Assembly: GCF_002434265.1 (NCBI RefSeq)
Contig: NZ_DJJS01000009.1
Coordinates: forward strand, 114,782-178,781
Origin: Pseudomonas sp. UBA6562
GTDB taxonomy: Bacteria; Pseudomonadota; Gammaproteobacteria; Pseudomonadales; Pseudomonadaceae
Length of the DNA stretch: 64,000 nucleotides
Direction: 5' to 3'
Below the pieces are notes generated by a model, which did not search any database, was not told the origin of the DNA, and worked only from the letters and a program-made list of their open reading frames with translations. Shown piece by piece: positions 34,525-42,821 of this stretch. The stretch's first letter is position 1. Every line of letters begins with the position of its first letter. The position numbers and the translations under genes were made by a program.

Positions 34525-35763
34525 TCAGGCGCGTACCGTTTCGGGCAGTGGCAACGCCAACAGGCGCTCGTCCAACAGGTTCAGCCCTTCCTGGAACAAC
34601 TGATTGCTGCGCTCGGTTTCGCCCAGGGCACCCAACAAGCGGGCGAGCTCGGCACAGGCTTCGGGGTTGCGCTCCAGGCGCAGGCTGCTTTCGAAGTAGT
34701 CGCGCGCTTTGCCCCACAAGCGGTTCTGCAAACTCAACCGGCCCAGCGTCAGCAGCAGACTGGGGTCTTGCGGATGGTCTTTGAGCCAGCCTTCGGCCGT
34801 GTGCAACTGACGCACCGGATCTTCGCCGCGGACCAGCCCGTATGAGCGCGCCAGATGGCTTTCGTATTGACGCTTGATGGCGGCACGCAGTACCCGCTCC
34901 GACTCGTCCTGGGCACCGGCCTGACGCATCTGCTCGGCATAGGCCAGTACCAGTTGTGGCTCCTGGCGCTGCGCGGCGGTCAGTTGCTGCCAGGTACGTT
35001 CCAGTGACTGGCGCGCCGTGTTGCCCTCTTCGCCGCGGGTGATCGCGAGGCCCAGGTTCTGCCCCCACGCGCGTTGCTCCAACAGAGCCAGCTCGTTGGC
35101 CGGCAGCGCCTTGTGCTTGCGCAGGTCGGGCAGCAGGCGAACCAGAGCAGGCCAGTCGCCACGCTCCAGGTACAACCGCTGCAACAGGCGCAGTACCTGC
35201 ACGTTGTTAGGGTGGCGTTCCTGCATGGCCTGCAGCGTGTCGAGCGCGCCGTCGTTGTCGGCGCGGTCCATTTGCAGTTGCGCATGGGCCAGGGCGATGG
35301 CCAGTTCCGCATGGGGCTGACGTTCCAGCGCACGCTCGAGCAGGTTGTCGCTCTCCTGCGTCTGGCCCAATTCGTTGGCGGCCCGAGCGGCGCCGAGGTA
35401 GAACAGCAGGGGCTGGCGCTCGGCTTCGGCGGCGCGGCGTAGGTGCTTGTGGGCACTGGCCCAGCGGCCCTCGGCCAGGTCCAACTGACCCTGCTCGATG
35501 GCGACGCGTGTGCGACGGCTGCGGTTACGCCGCGACCAAGGGTTGATCACGCCAGTGGAAGTCAGCAGCAAACCGATCAGATAGCGCAGCAAGCCGAGCA
35601 CCAGCACCACTACCAACAGCGCGCCCAACGCCGCCCACAGGCCGGACTGGTAACGGAAACCGCCGTAGGCGATCATCACGTAGCCGCTGTGCTTGGCGAT
35701 GGCGATGCCCAGCGCCGCCGCAACGACGATCGCGAAGACCGCCAGCAGGTAGACGCGCTTCAT
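34525..35763 (-). CDS. hemY: HemY protein, membrane TPR protein of the heme operon
   Basis: A 412-residue protein with two N-terminal hydrophobic helices (MKRVYLLAVFAIVVAAALGIA and about residues 41-66) and a long helical TPR-like domain (repeats such as GRWASAHKHLRRAAEAERQPLLFYLGAARAANELGQ). It is the bacterial HemY that follows hemX, distinct from protoporphyrinogen oxidase of the same name. Its ATG overlaps the hemX stop by four bases. Its precise role in heme synthesis is not established; it may organise membrane enzymes. Confidence 0.92.
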   Translation of the reverse strand: MKRVYLLAVFAIVVAAALGIAIAKHSGYVMIAYGGFRYQSGLWAALGALLVVVLVLGLLRYLIGLLLTSTGVINPWSRRNRSRRTRVAIEQGQLDLAEGRWASAHKHLRRAAEAERQPLLFYLGAARAANELGQTQESDNLLERALERQPHAELAIALAHAQLQMDRADNDGALDTLQAMQERHPNNVQVLRLLQRLYLERGDWPALVRLLPDLRKHKALPANELALLEQRAWGQNLGLAITRGEEGNTARQSLERTWQQLTAAQRQEPQLVLAYAEQMRQAGAQDESERVLRAAIKRQYESHLARSYGLVRGEDPVRQLHTAEGWLKDHPQDPSLLLTLGRLSLQNRLWGKARDYFESSLRLERNPEACAELARLLGALGETERSNQLFQEGLNLLDERLLALPLPETVRA

Positions 35764-36869
35764 GGCTTGGCCCCTTCGTTTTCGCTTGGCTGGTTGCGAC
35801 GCTGGATGTAGGTCTGCACAGCCGCCAGGCTTTCGCTCAGGTCGGGCACCTTGACTGCCACGGGCTGCTCGGCCAATTGGTTGAGGCTTTCGAGCATGGC
35901 CTTGCTTTGCGGGTTGTCGGGGTTGAAGTTGGCTACCAGCACGCTGCGTGCCTCGTCCAGGGCCTTGTCATACACGCTGGCCTCGCCATTGAGCGCAGCC
36001 CATTGGGCTTGTTCGAGAGTCAGGCTCAAAGCCAGGCGCAGTTGGTTCAGCGACTGTCCGGCGAGCAGCGGCTTGACGTTCTTGTCGGCATCGAACTCGA
36101 CCTGGAAATACTTCGAAACCTGCTGCCCCCAGCGTGACAGGCGGGTCGCCACGTCGCCCTCGCCCTTCAGGGCGCCCATGGCATCGGCGTTGGCGTCGAA
36201 TTCGGGCGTCTGCGCGCTCAGTTGCGCCACTTGCTCACGCTGTGCGGCCAGCTTGAGGAACAGGCCAGTGCGGTCGGGTTGTTCGAGGCTGTCGAGCGCG
36301 GCCTTGCTGCGTGCCAGCTGCTCACGGGCGGCGAATGCGCCAGGATCGCTGTGCTCGCGCAGGATCTGGTCCGCGCCTTCGACCAGAGCGCGGGCGCTGT
36401 TGATGTCCTGCAAGGCCGACAGGCGCAGGGTGGCCAGGCGCAGCAAGTGCTCGGCTTCGGCCAGGCGCCACTCCTTGCGGCTTTCGCCCAGCACGGTCTC
36501 GACACGCTGCCCCAGCCGCTGCTGGTCGCCCTGAAGCTGCGCTACCAGGCGGCGCTGATCTTCCAGGACATTGGCCGCCGGCAGGCTGGCCAACTGCGTG
36601 GTGATCTGCTGCTCGCGCTGCTGCAGGGCATTGGCGCGCTCGTTCAGCGCTTGCAGGCTCTGCCCCTGCCCTTGTTCGCTGCCTTGCAACTGGCGCACTT
36701 GCCATACGCTCCAACCGCCAGCGGCGACGCCTGCCACCCCCAACAACAGGGCCAGGGTCGCAACGCCTGCGCCCGTACGCTTGGCAGGTTTGGCAGGCTT
36801 GACCGGCGGGGCTTTCGGCGTTTCCGGCGCCGAGGGCTGATCGTTCTTGGACAAGACAGTTTCGCTCAC
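35760..36869 (-). CDS. hemX: HemX protein, membrane protein of the heme operon
   Basis: A 369-residue protein starting at GTG with AAGGA seven bases before. A cytosolic Pro/Lys-rich leader (PETPKAPPVKPAKPAKR) precedes one membrane helix (VATLALLLGVAGVAAGGWSVW, about residues 38-58) and a periplasmic coiled-coil region (LQGSEQGQGQSLQALNERANALQQREQQ). It was historically called a uroporphyrinogen-III methyltransferase but shows no such motif; the domain is the HemX family. It is coupled to hemY by ATGA overlap and follows hemD by 35 bases. Confidence 0.9.
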   Translation of the reverse strand: MSETVLSKNDQPSAPETPKAPPVKPAKPAKRTGAGVATLALLLGVAGVAAGGWSVWQVRQLQGSEQGQGQSLQALNERANALQQREQQITTQLASLPAANVLEDQRRLVAQLQGDQQRLGQRVETVLGESRKEWRLAEAEHLLRLATLRLSALQDINSARALVEGADQILREHSDPGAFAAREQLARSKAALDSLEQPDRTGLFLKLAAQREQVAQLSAQTPEFDANADAMGALKGEGDVATRLSRWGQQVSKYFQVEFDADKNVKPLLAGQSLNQLRLALSLTLEQAQWAALNGEASVYDKALDEARSVLVANFNPDNPQSKAMLESLNQLAEQPVAVKVPDLSESLAAVQTYIQRRNQPSENEGAKP

Positions 36870-36904
36870 GTATCCATCCTTCGCAGAGGGGCGCCGCGCA
36901 TGGC

Positions 36905-37681
36905 TTAGCGCCCTGACAAGGCAGGTACAGCACTGTGCTGCACGGCTGCCAGCAAGGCCGCGGCATTGGCGCCACGGCATTCCACAACCTGTTGCGCACC
37001 CAGCTCGCGCGCCTGTTGGGCGACACGGGGGCTGGGCACGAATAACGGCATTCGTGACAGACGAGGCCAATCGACGCCCGCCAGTCGGTGCAAATGTTCA
37101 AGACCTTGCCCACTGCTGACCACCAGGCCATTGAGGCGTTCCCCGTCGACCCGTTCGGCCAGCACACCGGGGCCGTAGGCCGGCAGGCTACGGCGATACA
37201 GTTCCAGATAATCGACCCTAGCACCTTGCTCGGCAAGACGCTCGGCCAGCAGTTCGCGACCTCCCACCCCGCGTACGATCAACACCTGCGGCCGGTCCTG
37301 CGCCAGTACCTGAGCCAGCGCCGGCAATGCCAGCAGCGCTTCGCTGTCGTCGCCATCGCTCGGCCAACTGACCTGCAACCCATGGGACTGTAGGACGCGC
37401 CCGGTCGCTTCGCCCACGGTAAACCAGGCCTGGATGGGCGCTTGCAGCCCAGCGCTGCGCAGATGCTGCAGCAGCAGTCGCGCTGCCGGCTTGCTGACCA
37501 CGACGAACGCGCGATAGTCGTGCAGCCTGCCCAGACAATCCCGTTGCGCGGCGGCCAGGGCCACCGGCTCGATGTCGAGCAACGGCAGGCTGCTGCAAAA
37601 GATGTCGGCCGCACGCAGGTGATCGGCCATCGCCTGGCTGTCTTCGCGCGAGCGCGTCAGCAGCAGACGCCAGCCGCTCAA
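36905..37681 (-). CDS. hemD: Uroporphyrinogen-III synthase HemD
   Basis: A 258-residue cytosolic enzyme that cyclises hydroxymethylbilane to uroporphyrinogen III. The bilobed family pattern is seen in LLLTRSREDSQAMADHL, VVVSKPAARLLLQHL, WFTVGEATGRVLQSHG, and VLIVRGVGGRELLAERLAEQGARVDYLELYRR. The start overlaps the hemC stop as ATGA, so the two consecutive enzymes are coupled. Confidence 0.93.
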   Translation of the reverse strand: MSGWRLLLTRSREDSQAMADHLRAADIFCSSLPLLDIEPVALAAAQRDCLGRLHDYRAFVVVSKPAARLLLQHLRSAGLQAPIQAWFTVGEATGRVLQSHGLQVSWPSDGDDSEALLALPALAQVLAQDRPQVLIVRGVGGRELLAERLAEQGARVDYLELYRRSLPAYGPGVLAERVDGERLNGLVVSSGQGLEHLHRLAGVDWPRLSRMPLFVPSPRVAQQARELGAQQVVECRGANAAALLAAVQHSAVPALSGR

Positions 37682-38619
37682 GGTTGGCCGGCCTCACCGT
37701 AAACGGCCTTGAGGATGTCACCGGCACCTTGGGCCAGCAGTGCCTCGGCCACCTGCACCCCCAGCGCTTCGGCATCGGCGCGCGGCGCGTGGGCCTGGGC
37801 GGTGAGCAACTGCCCGCCATCGGGCTGGCCGACCAACCCGCGCAACCACAGTCGATCGCCTTCGAGCACGGCATAAGAGGCGATCGGCACCTGGCAGCCG
37901 CCATTGAGGCGCTTGTTCAAGGCGCGCTCGGCGATGACCCGGTCGGCCGTGTCGGTGTGGTCGAGCGCCGCCAGCAAGGCATGGATTTCGGTGTCTTCGC
38001 TGCGGCACTCGATACCCACCGCGCCCTGGCCACCGGCCGGCAGGCTGTCTTCGACGCTGATGGTGGAGGTGATGCGGCTTTCGAAGCCCAGGCGGATCAA
38101 GCCCGCCGCCGCCAGGATGATGGCGTCGTATTCGCCGGCATCGAGTTTGGCCAGGCGTGTATTGACGTTGCCGCGCAGGAAATGGATGTGCAGGTCGGGG
38201 CGACGTGCCAACAACTGGGCCTGGCGCCGCAGGCTGGACGTACCGACCACGCTGCCGGCCGGCAAGGCATCCAGACTGTCGAAACGGTTGGAAACGAAAG
38301 CGTCGCGTGGGTCTTCGCGCTCGCAGATGCAGAACAGGCCCAGGCCCTCGGGGAAATCCATCGGCACGTCCTTCATGGAGTGGACGGCGATGTCTGCCTG
38401 GTTTTCCAGCAACGCTGTTTCCAACTCCTTGACGAACAAGCCCTTGCCGCCAATCTTCGCCAGCGGCGCGTCGAGCAGCTTGTCGCCCTTGCTGACCATG
38501 GGCACCAGGGACACGTGCAACCCGGGGTAGGCCTGCTCCAGACGCGCCTTCACATACTCGGCCTGCCAAAGGGCAAGCGCGCTCTTACGGGTGGCAATGC
38601 GGATTTCGCGAATAGACAT
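37678..38619 (-). CDS. hemC: Hydroxymethylbilane synthase HemC
   Basis: A 313-residue porphobilinogen deaminase. IRIATRKSALALWQAEYVK, VSKGDKLLD, IAVHSMKDVPMDFPEGL, GTSSLRRQAQLL and NVNTRLAKLD are family signatures, and Cys242 in RLNGGCQVPIASYA carries the dipyrromethane cofactor. The ATG at 38619 matches HemC proteins. It heads the operon hemC-hemD-hemX-hemY and lies 116 bases after algR on the same strand, as in P. aeruginosa. Confidence 0.95.
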   Translation of the reverse strand: MSIREIRIATRKSALALWQAEYVKARLEQAYPGLHVSLVPMVSKGDKLLDAPLAKIGGKGLFVKELETALLENQADIAVHSMKDVPMDFPEGLGLFCICEREDPRDAFVSNRFDSLDALPAGSVVGTSSLRRQAQLLARRPDLHIHFLRGNVNTRLAKLDAGEYDAIILAAAGLIRLGFESRITSTISVEDSLPAGGQGAVGIECRSEDTEIHALLAALDHTDTADRVIAERALNKRLNGGCQVPIASYAVLEGDRLWLRGLVGQPDGGQLLTAQAHAPRADAEALGVQVAEALLAQGAGDILKAVYGEAGQP

Positions 38620-38735
38620 GGAGCACACCGAAGCAAAGGAAATGCTGCCGATGATAGCAAATCACCTGACTGGGCCAGCAGACCCAGGTCATGGCACGCC
38701 TTCCTTGGCGCATGAGGGGCCCTAGGCTGCGACCG

Positions 38736-39482
38736 TCAGAGCTGCGGCATGATCTTGCGCACGCCGGCGACATGCCGTCGGCTGACGGTCAGTGCATCGC
38801 CATCCAGGCCATTGAGGTAAAGCTGGAAATGGCCGAGCGGCGTGCGTTGCAGCCGTTCGATACGCTCGCGCGACACCAGCGCATTGCGATGGATGCGTAC
38901 GAAACGGTCGCCGAATTCGTCTTCCAACGCCTTGAGCGGCTCGTCCAGCAGCACTTCGCCGCCTTCATGGCGCAAGGTCACGTATTTGTGGTCGGCGATG
39001 AAATAGACCACTTGCGCCAGCGGAATCAGCTCGATGCCTTTGCGGGTGCGCGCGCTGATGTGGCTGCGCGGACCGCCGCCCGCTTCGTTGGCCGGGCGGG
39101 TCAGCGCGGCCAACTGCGTGCGGTTCGGCCGTTCGGCCTTGCGCAGGGCGTCACGCAGTGCGGCCAATTCGACGGGCTTGGTGACATAGCTCAAACCACT
39201 GTCGGAAAACGCCTCGCTGCCGTATTCGTCATCGCCTGTGCAGAACACCACCGCGGGCGGTGCTTCGCGCTCGCACAGGCGCGCCGCCACTTGCAGGCCG
39301 TCGAGCCCTTTCATGCCGATGTCGAGCAGTACGACGTCAGGCTTGAGACTGTCTATGAGCGCCAGGGCCTCTTCGCCATTCGTGGCGCTCGGCTCCAGCA
39401 CGGAATAACCCTCTAATTCACCTAACAACCGATTGAGACGGTCGCGGGATTGGGATTCATCATCAACGATCAGGACATTCAT
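38736..39482 (-). CDS. algR: Response regulator AlgR (LytTR type)
   Basis: A 248-residue regulator. Receiver domain residues 1-120 with acidic pocket VDDE (Asp7, Asp8), phospho-acceptor Asp54 in PDVVLLDIGMKG and Lys in YVTKP. A LytTR DNA-binding domain spans about 140-245 (LAQVVYFIADHKYVTLRHEGGEVLLDEPLKALEDEF, VRIHRNALVSRERIERL). In P. aeruginosa AlgR controls alginate, twitching and virulence with the kinase AlgZ/FimS. Here the kinase gene is not between algR and argH. It precedes hemC on the same strand. Confidence 0.94.
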   Translation of the reverse strand: MNVLIVDDESQSRDRLNRLLGELEGYSVLEPSATNGEEALALIDSLKPDVVLLDIGMKGLDGLQVAARLCEREAPPAVVFCTGDDEYGSEAFSDSGLSYVTKPVELAALRDALRKAERPNRTQLAALTRPANEAGGGPRSHISARTRKGIELIPLAQVVYFIADHKYVTLRHEGGEVLLDEPLKALEDEFGDRFVRIHRNALVSRERIERLQRTPLGHFQLYLNGLDGDALTVSRRHVAGVRKIMPQL

Positions 39483-39789
39483 GATTACGCTGGATTCCTG
39501 AGTGAGTCTCGCACGGGCGGTGGCGTAGACAGGTGGCGGTGGACCGCCACCGTAATCACGCTCTAGACCGATGCAATGGCCAAAGATTCAGTGGCCGGAC
39601 AGTTTCTGCCGAGCCTCTGTGCAACTGTAGACGCTCCCTGGAACGCTGCCGTTCAATCCATGAATCGATCGTTGTGAAGTCGGTCCCTATAAATGCCGAT
39701 CATTGTTCGCCCCCGGCGTCCTGCGACAGGTCGGATAACCCCTGATATCATCGGCGGCACTTTTCTTCACGCCTGCAATGAGTGAATCC
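39483..39789. other. algR-argH divergent gap lacking algZ; contains a GC-rich dyad
   Basis: This 307-bp gap separates divergent algR and argH. In P. aeruginosa the histidine kinase gene algZ/fimS lies at this point; no kinase motif (HATPase N or G boxes) is readable here in any frame. GGTGGCGGT, two bases, ACCGCCACC form a 9-bp dyad at 39532-39551. A stretch GATATCAT near 39750 could be the argH -10 region. Otherwise I see nothing. Confidence 0.6.
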
Positions 39790-41184
39790 ATGACCATCGA
39801 CAAGACCAATCAGTCGTGGGGCGGCCGCTTCAGCGAGCCGGTCGACGCCTTCGTCGCCCGCTTCACCGCCTCGGTCGACTTCGACAAGCGCCTGTACCGC
39901 CACGACATCATGGGTTCAATCGCCCACGCCAGCATGCTGGCGCAAGTCGGCGTGCTGACCGACGCCGAACGCGACACCATCGTCGACGGCCTGCAGACCA
40001 TCCAGGGCGAAATCGAGGCCGGCGAGTTCGACTGGCGCGTCGACCTCGAAGACGTGCACATGAACATCGAAGCGCGCCTGACCGACCGTATCGGCATCAC
40101 CGGCAAGAAGCTGCACACCGGACGCAGCCGCAACGACCAGGTCGCCACCGACATCCGTCTGTGGCTGCGTGACGAAATCGACCTGATCCTGGCGGAAATC
40201 ACCCGCCTGCAACAGGGTCTGCTGGAGCAGGCCGAACGCGAAGCCGACACCATCATGCCGGGCTTCACCCACCTGCAAACCGCGCAACCGGTGACGTTCG
40301 GCCATCACCTGCTGGCCTGGTTCGAAATGCTCAGCCGCGACTACGAGCGCCTGGTCGACTGCCGCAAGCGTACCAACCGCATGCCGCTGGGCAGCGCCGC
40401 GCTGGCCGGCACCACCTACCCCATCGATCGCAACCTGACCTGCTCGCTGCTGGGCTTCGAAGCGGTGTCGGGCAACTCCCTCGACGGCGTTTCGGATCGC
40501 GACTTCGCCATCGAATTCTGCGCGGCGGCCAGCCTGGCGATGATGCACCTGTCGCGCTTCTCCGAAGAATTGGTGCTGTGGACCAGCGCGCAATTCCAGT
40601 TCATCGAACTGCCCGACCGTTTCTGCACCGGCAGCTCGATCATGCCGCAGAAGAAGAACCCCGACGTGCCGGAGCTGGTGCGCGGCAAGAGCGGCCGCGT
40701 GTTCGGCGCCCTGACCGGCCTGTTGACCCTGATGAAAGGCCAGCCGCTGGCCTACAACAAGGACAACCAGGAAGACAAGGAACCGCTGTTCGACGCCGCC
40801 GACACCCTGCGCGACTCGCTGCGCGCCTTCGCCGACATGATCCCGGCGATCAAGCCGCGCCATGCCATCATGCGCGAGGCGGCGCTGCGCGGTTTCTCCA
40901 CCGCCACGGACCTGGCCGATTACCTGGTGCGCCGCGGCCTGCCGTTCCGCGACTGCCACGAGATCGTCGGCCATGCGGTCAAGTACGGTGTCGACAGCGG
41001 CAAGGACCTGGCCGAGATGAGCCTCGACGAACTGCGCCAGTTCAGCGACCAGATCGAGCAGGACGTGTTCGCGGTCCTGACCCTGGAAGGGTCGGTCAAT
41101 GCCCGTGACCACATCGGCGGTACCGCACCTGCGCAGGTGCGCGCCGCCGCCGCACGTGGCCGCGAGCTGCTGGCAGCGCGTTGA
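39790..41184 (+). CDS. argH: Argininosuccinate lyase ArgH
   Basis: A 464-residue tetrameric enzyme of the fumarase/aspartase superfamily, last step of arginine synthesis. WGGRFSEP opens the protein, LHTGRSRNDQVATDIRLWLRD carries substrate contacts, TIMPGFTHLQTAQPVTFGHH the catalytic His region and GSSIMPQKKNPD the signature loop with the catalytic Ser. The ATG at 39790 (MTIDKTNQSW) is preferred to one four codons upstream by fit to family length. A GC hairpin follows the stop. Confidence 0.95.
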   Translation: MTIDKTNQSWGGRFSEPVDAFVARFTASVDFDKRLYRHDIMGSIAHASMLAQVGVLTDAERDTIVDGLQTIQGEIEAGEFDWRVDLEDVHMNIEARLTDRIGITGKKLHTGRSRNDQVATDIRLWLRDEIDLILAEITRLQQGLLEQAEREADTIMPGFTHLQTAQPVTFGHHLLAWFEMLSRDYERLVDCRKRTNRMPLGSAALAGTTYPIDRNLTCSLLGFEAVSGNSLDGVSDRDFAIEFCAAASLAMMHLSRFSEELVLWTSAQFQFIELPDRFCTGSSIMPQKKNPDVPELVRGKSGRVFGALTGLLTLMKGQPLAYNKDNQEDKEPLFDAADTLRDSLRAFADMIPAIKPRHAIMREAALRGFSTATDLADYLVRRGLPFRDCHEIVGHAVKYGVDSGKDLAEMSLDELRQFSDQIEQDVFAVLTLEGSVNARDHIGGTAPAQVRAAAARGRELLAAR

Positions 41185-41189
41185 AGCCC

Positions 41190-41207
41190 GGGGGCGCCAG
41201 CGCCCCC
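41190..41207 (+). terminator. GC hairpin after argH
   Basis: GGGGGCG and CGCCCCC pair around a four-base loop, six bases after the argH stop. There is no T run, so termination may be weak; the convergent GST gene begins its own end 25 bases later. Confidence 0.5.
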
Positions 41208-41232
41208 GCCCTCGCAACGCTTGCGCGGTGCG

Positions 41233-41892
41233 TCACTTCTTGTTGCGCATCATCTCCAGGAACCCGGGCATGGCGGCGTCCTTGTCGGCCTGGATCTTCG
41301 CCATGTGCGGGTGTTCGCCCAGTTTCGCGAGCAGAGTGGCGATTTTCGGGAAATCGGCCAGCAGGTCGAGGTTCAGCACCTTCTTCGCGGTCGCGACCGC
41401 AAGGTCCACGGAAAACGCGAACATCACGTCGGCCAGGGTCAGTTGTTCGCCTGCCAGATACGGGGCGAACTTGCCATTGCGCTCGACCGTGGAGAAGCCC
41501 GCGAGCAGTTCGCTACGGGCTTTTTCCTTCACCAGCGGCTCCACCGGCTTGCCGAAGAAGGATTCGGCGTAGCAGGTCCGTGCCGGCAGCTCGATGTACA
41601 GCTCCACCTCTTTCATCAATTCGTGCACTTTCGCCTGGGCGAAGGGATCGCTCGGCAGCAGCGGCGTGCCGTTCTGGGTGCGTTCGATGTAGTCGAGGAT
41701 CGCGCTGGTCTCGCTGAGCAGCCCGTGCTCGGTCTCCAGCGCCGGCACCTTGCCGCGTGGGCTCACCGACAGCGCCTGGGACGTCTGCCCCGGAAAGAAC
41801 TGCACTTCCTCGAAGGGCACGCCCTTCTCCAGCAATGCCAGCTTGACCATGTTGTAGTAGTTGCTTACCGGAAAACCATGCAGCTTGAGCAT
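41233..41892 (-). CDS. Glutathione S-transferase family protein
   Basis: A 219-residue cytosolic protein. The N-terminal thioredoxin-like domain (MLKLHGFPVSNYYNMVKLALLEKGVPFEEVQ) holds the Ser/Tyr region likely to activate glutathione and the cis-proline motif PRGKVPALE, then LLSETSAILDYIE. The helical C-terminal domain contains YLAGEQLTLADVMFAFSVDLAV with the N-capping box. GGAGG precedes the ATG. It is a stand-alone gene convergent with argH; the substrate is unknown. Confidence 0.9.
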   Translation of the reverse strand: MLKLHGFPVSNYYNMVKLALLEKGVPFEEVQFFPGQTSQALSVSPRGKVPALETEHGLLSETSAILDYIERTQNGTPLLPSDPFAQAKVHELMKEVELYIELPARTCYAESFFGKPVEPLVKEKARSELLAGFSTVERNGKFAPYLAGEQLTLADVMFAFSVDLAVATAKKVLNLDLLADFPKIATLLAKLGEHPHMAKIQADKDAAMPGFLEMMRNKK

Positions 41893-42039
41893 TGGAACAG
41901 CCTCCAGGCCGTGTGGGGTTGGATCGGGGGTTTATAGCCCGCCGCCGTGGCGCTGACCAGCGTCATGCCTGCGGTCGATGGGCGGACATTGCCAGGACAG
42001 GCATGGCAGACTGTGCCTTCACCTTTGAGGAGCACCGCC

Positions 42040-42354
42040 ATGAACCAGTCCGACGACTTCGACAACGACGACGACCCATCCTCCGCACAGGACGCGCTGA
42101 TCGAAGTCATCGAAAACCAGATCGCCAGCGGCGAACCGCCGGCGACCAAGGCCACGTTGAACAAGTTGACCCTCGTCGGTGTGCCGCGCGAAGACAGCCT
42201 CATGCTGATGGCCATGGTGCTGGCCTTCGAGATCGAGAACATGCTCGCCGACGACCGCCCATTCGACACCGCCTGGTATGAGCAGGCCCTGCGCGCACTG
42301 CCCGAACTGCCCCCGGAACTGGCCGCTGCGATGGATCAAGGCGACGACGAATAA
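42040..42354 (+). CDS. Small acidic conserved protein, function unknown
   Basis: A 104-residue cytosolic protein starting MNQSDDFDNDDDPSSAQDALIEVIENQIASGEPPATKATLNKLTLVGVPREDSLMLMAMVLAFEIENMLADDRPFDTAWYEQALRALPELPPEL. TGAGGAG precedes the ATG. The N-terminus is acidic and probably disordered; the rest is helical. Its place between argH and the TIGR02647 gene matches small conserved genes in pseudomonads. I do not recognise a characterised family. Confidence 0.8.
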   Translation: MNQSDDFDNDDDPSSAQDALIEVIENQIASGEPPATKATLNKLTLVGVPREDSLMLMAMVLAFEIENMLADDRPFDTAWYEQALRALPELPPELAAAMDQGDDE

Positions 42355-42432
42355 CTGTGACTACACTCCAGGCTCAGGCGCCGCCCAACCGTAGGCGGCG
42401 CCGCTCTCCACCCTCGGAAGTCTGGAGTCGCC

Positions 42433-42678
42433 ATGTCCTTTACCCCTGACCTGATCGCTGAACTCGAAGTCCTCGCCCTGTTCAACCTCGATAGCACTCA
42501 AGAAGGCATCAAAGTTCACAGCAACGCGTCCCCCGATCTGATCGGCGCAGCCCAGCGCCTGCATGACAAGCAACTGCTCAGTCAGCCCGATGGCGGTTAT
42601 CTGACCAGTCTTGGCATCGACGCCGCGCAAAGCGCGCAGCAACTGCTGACCATCCTGGGCGTGGCGCAGCCGGCCTGA
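42433..42678 (+). CDS. TIGR02647-family protein
   Basis: An 81-residue protein (SFTPDLIAELEVLALFNLDSTQEGIKVHSNASPDLIGAAQRLHDKQLLSQPDGGYLTSLGIDAAQSAQQLLTIL). The FT.EL..EL..L..F...S..EGIKVH pattern is that of TIGR02647, a small family of Pseudomonas and relatives with a winged-helix-like appearance (LH..LL....GGYLT..G). Function unknown. The ATG follows a weak leader. Confidence 0.85.
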   Translation: MSFTPDLIAELEVLALFNLDSTQEGIKVHSNASPDLIGAAQRLHDKQLLSQPDGGYLTSLGIDAAQSAQQLLTILGVAQPA

Positions 42679-42821
42679 CGGGCCACTCTGCAAAACGGGC
42701 CAAGCCGGCCAACAGCGGCCTGGCCCGTATCGATGTAAAAATGACGCCAATTTTTCATCAGACCCTTATTCCCACCTGCCACTCAGGCTAAACTCGCGCA
42801 GCCCCCGCCGCCGAGTGCGCA

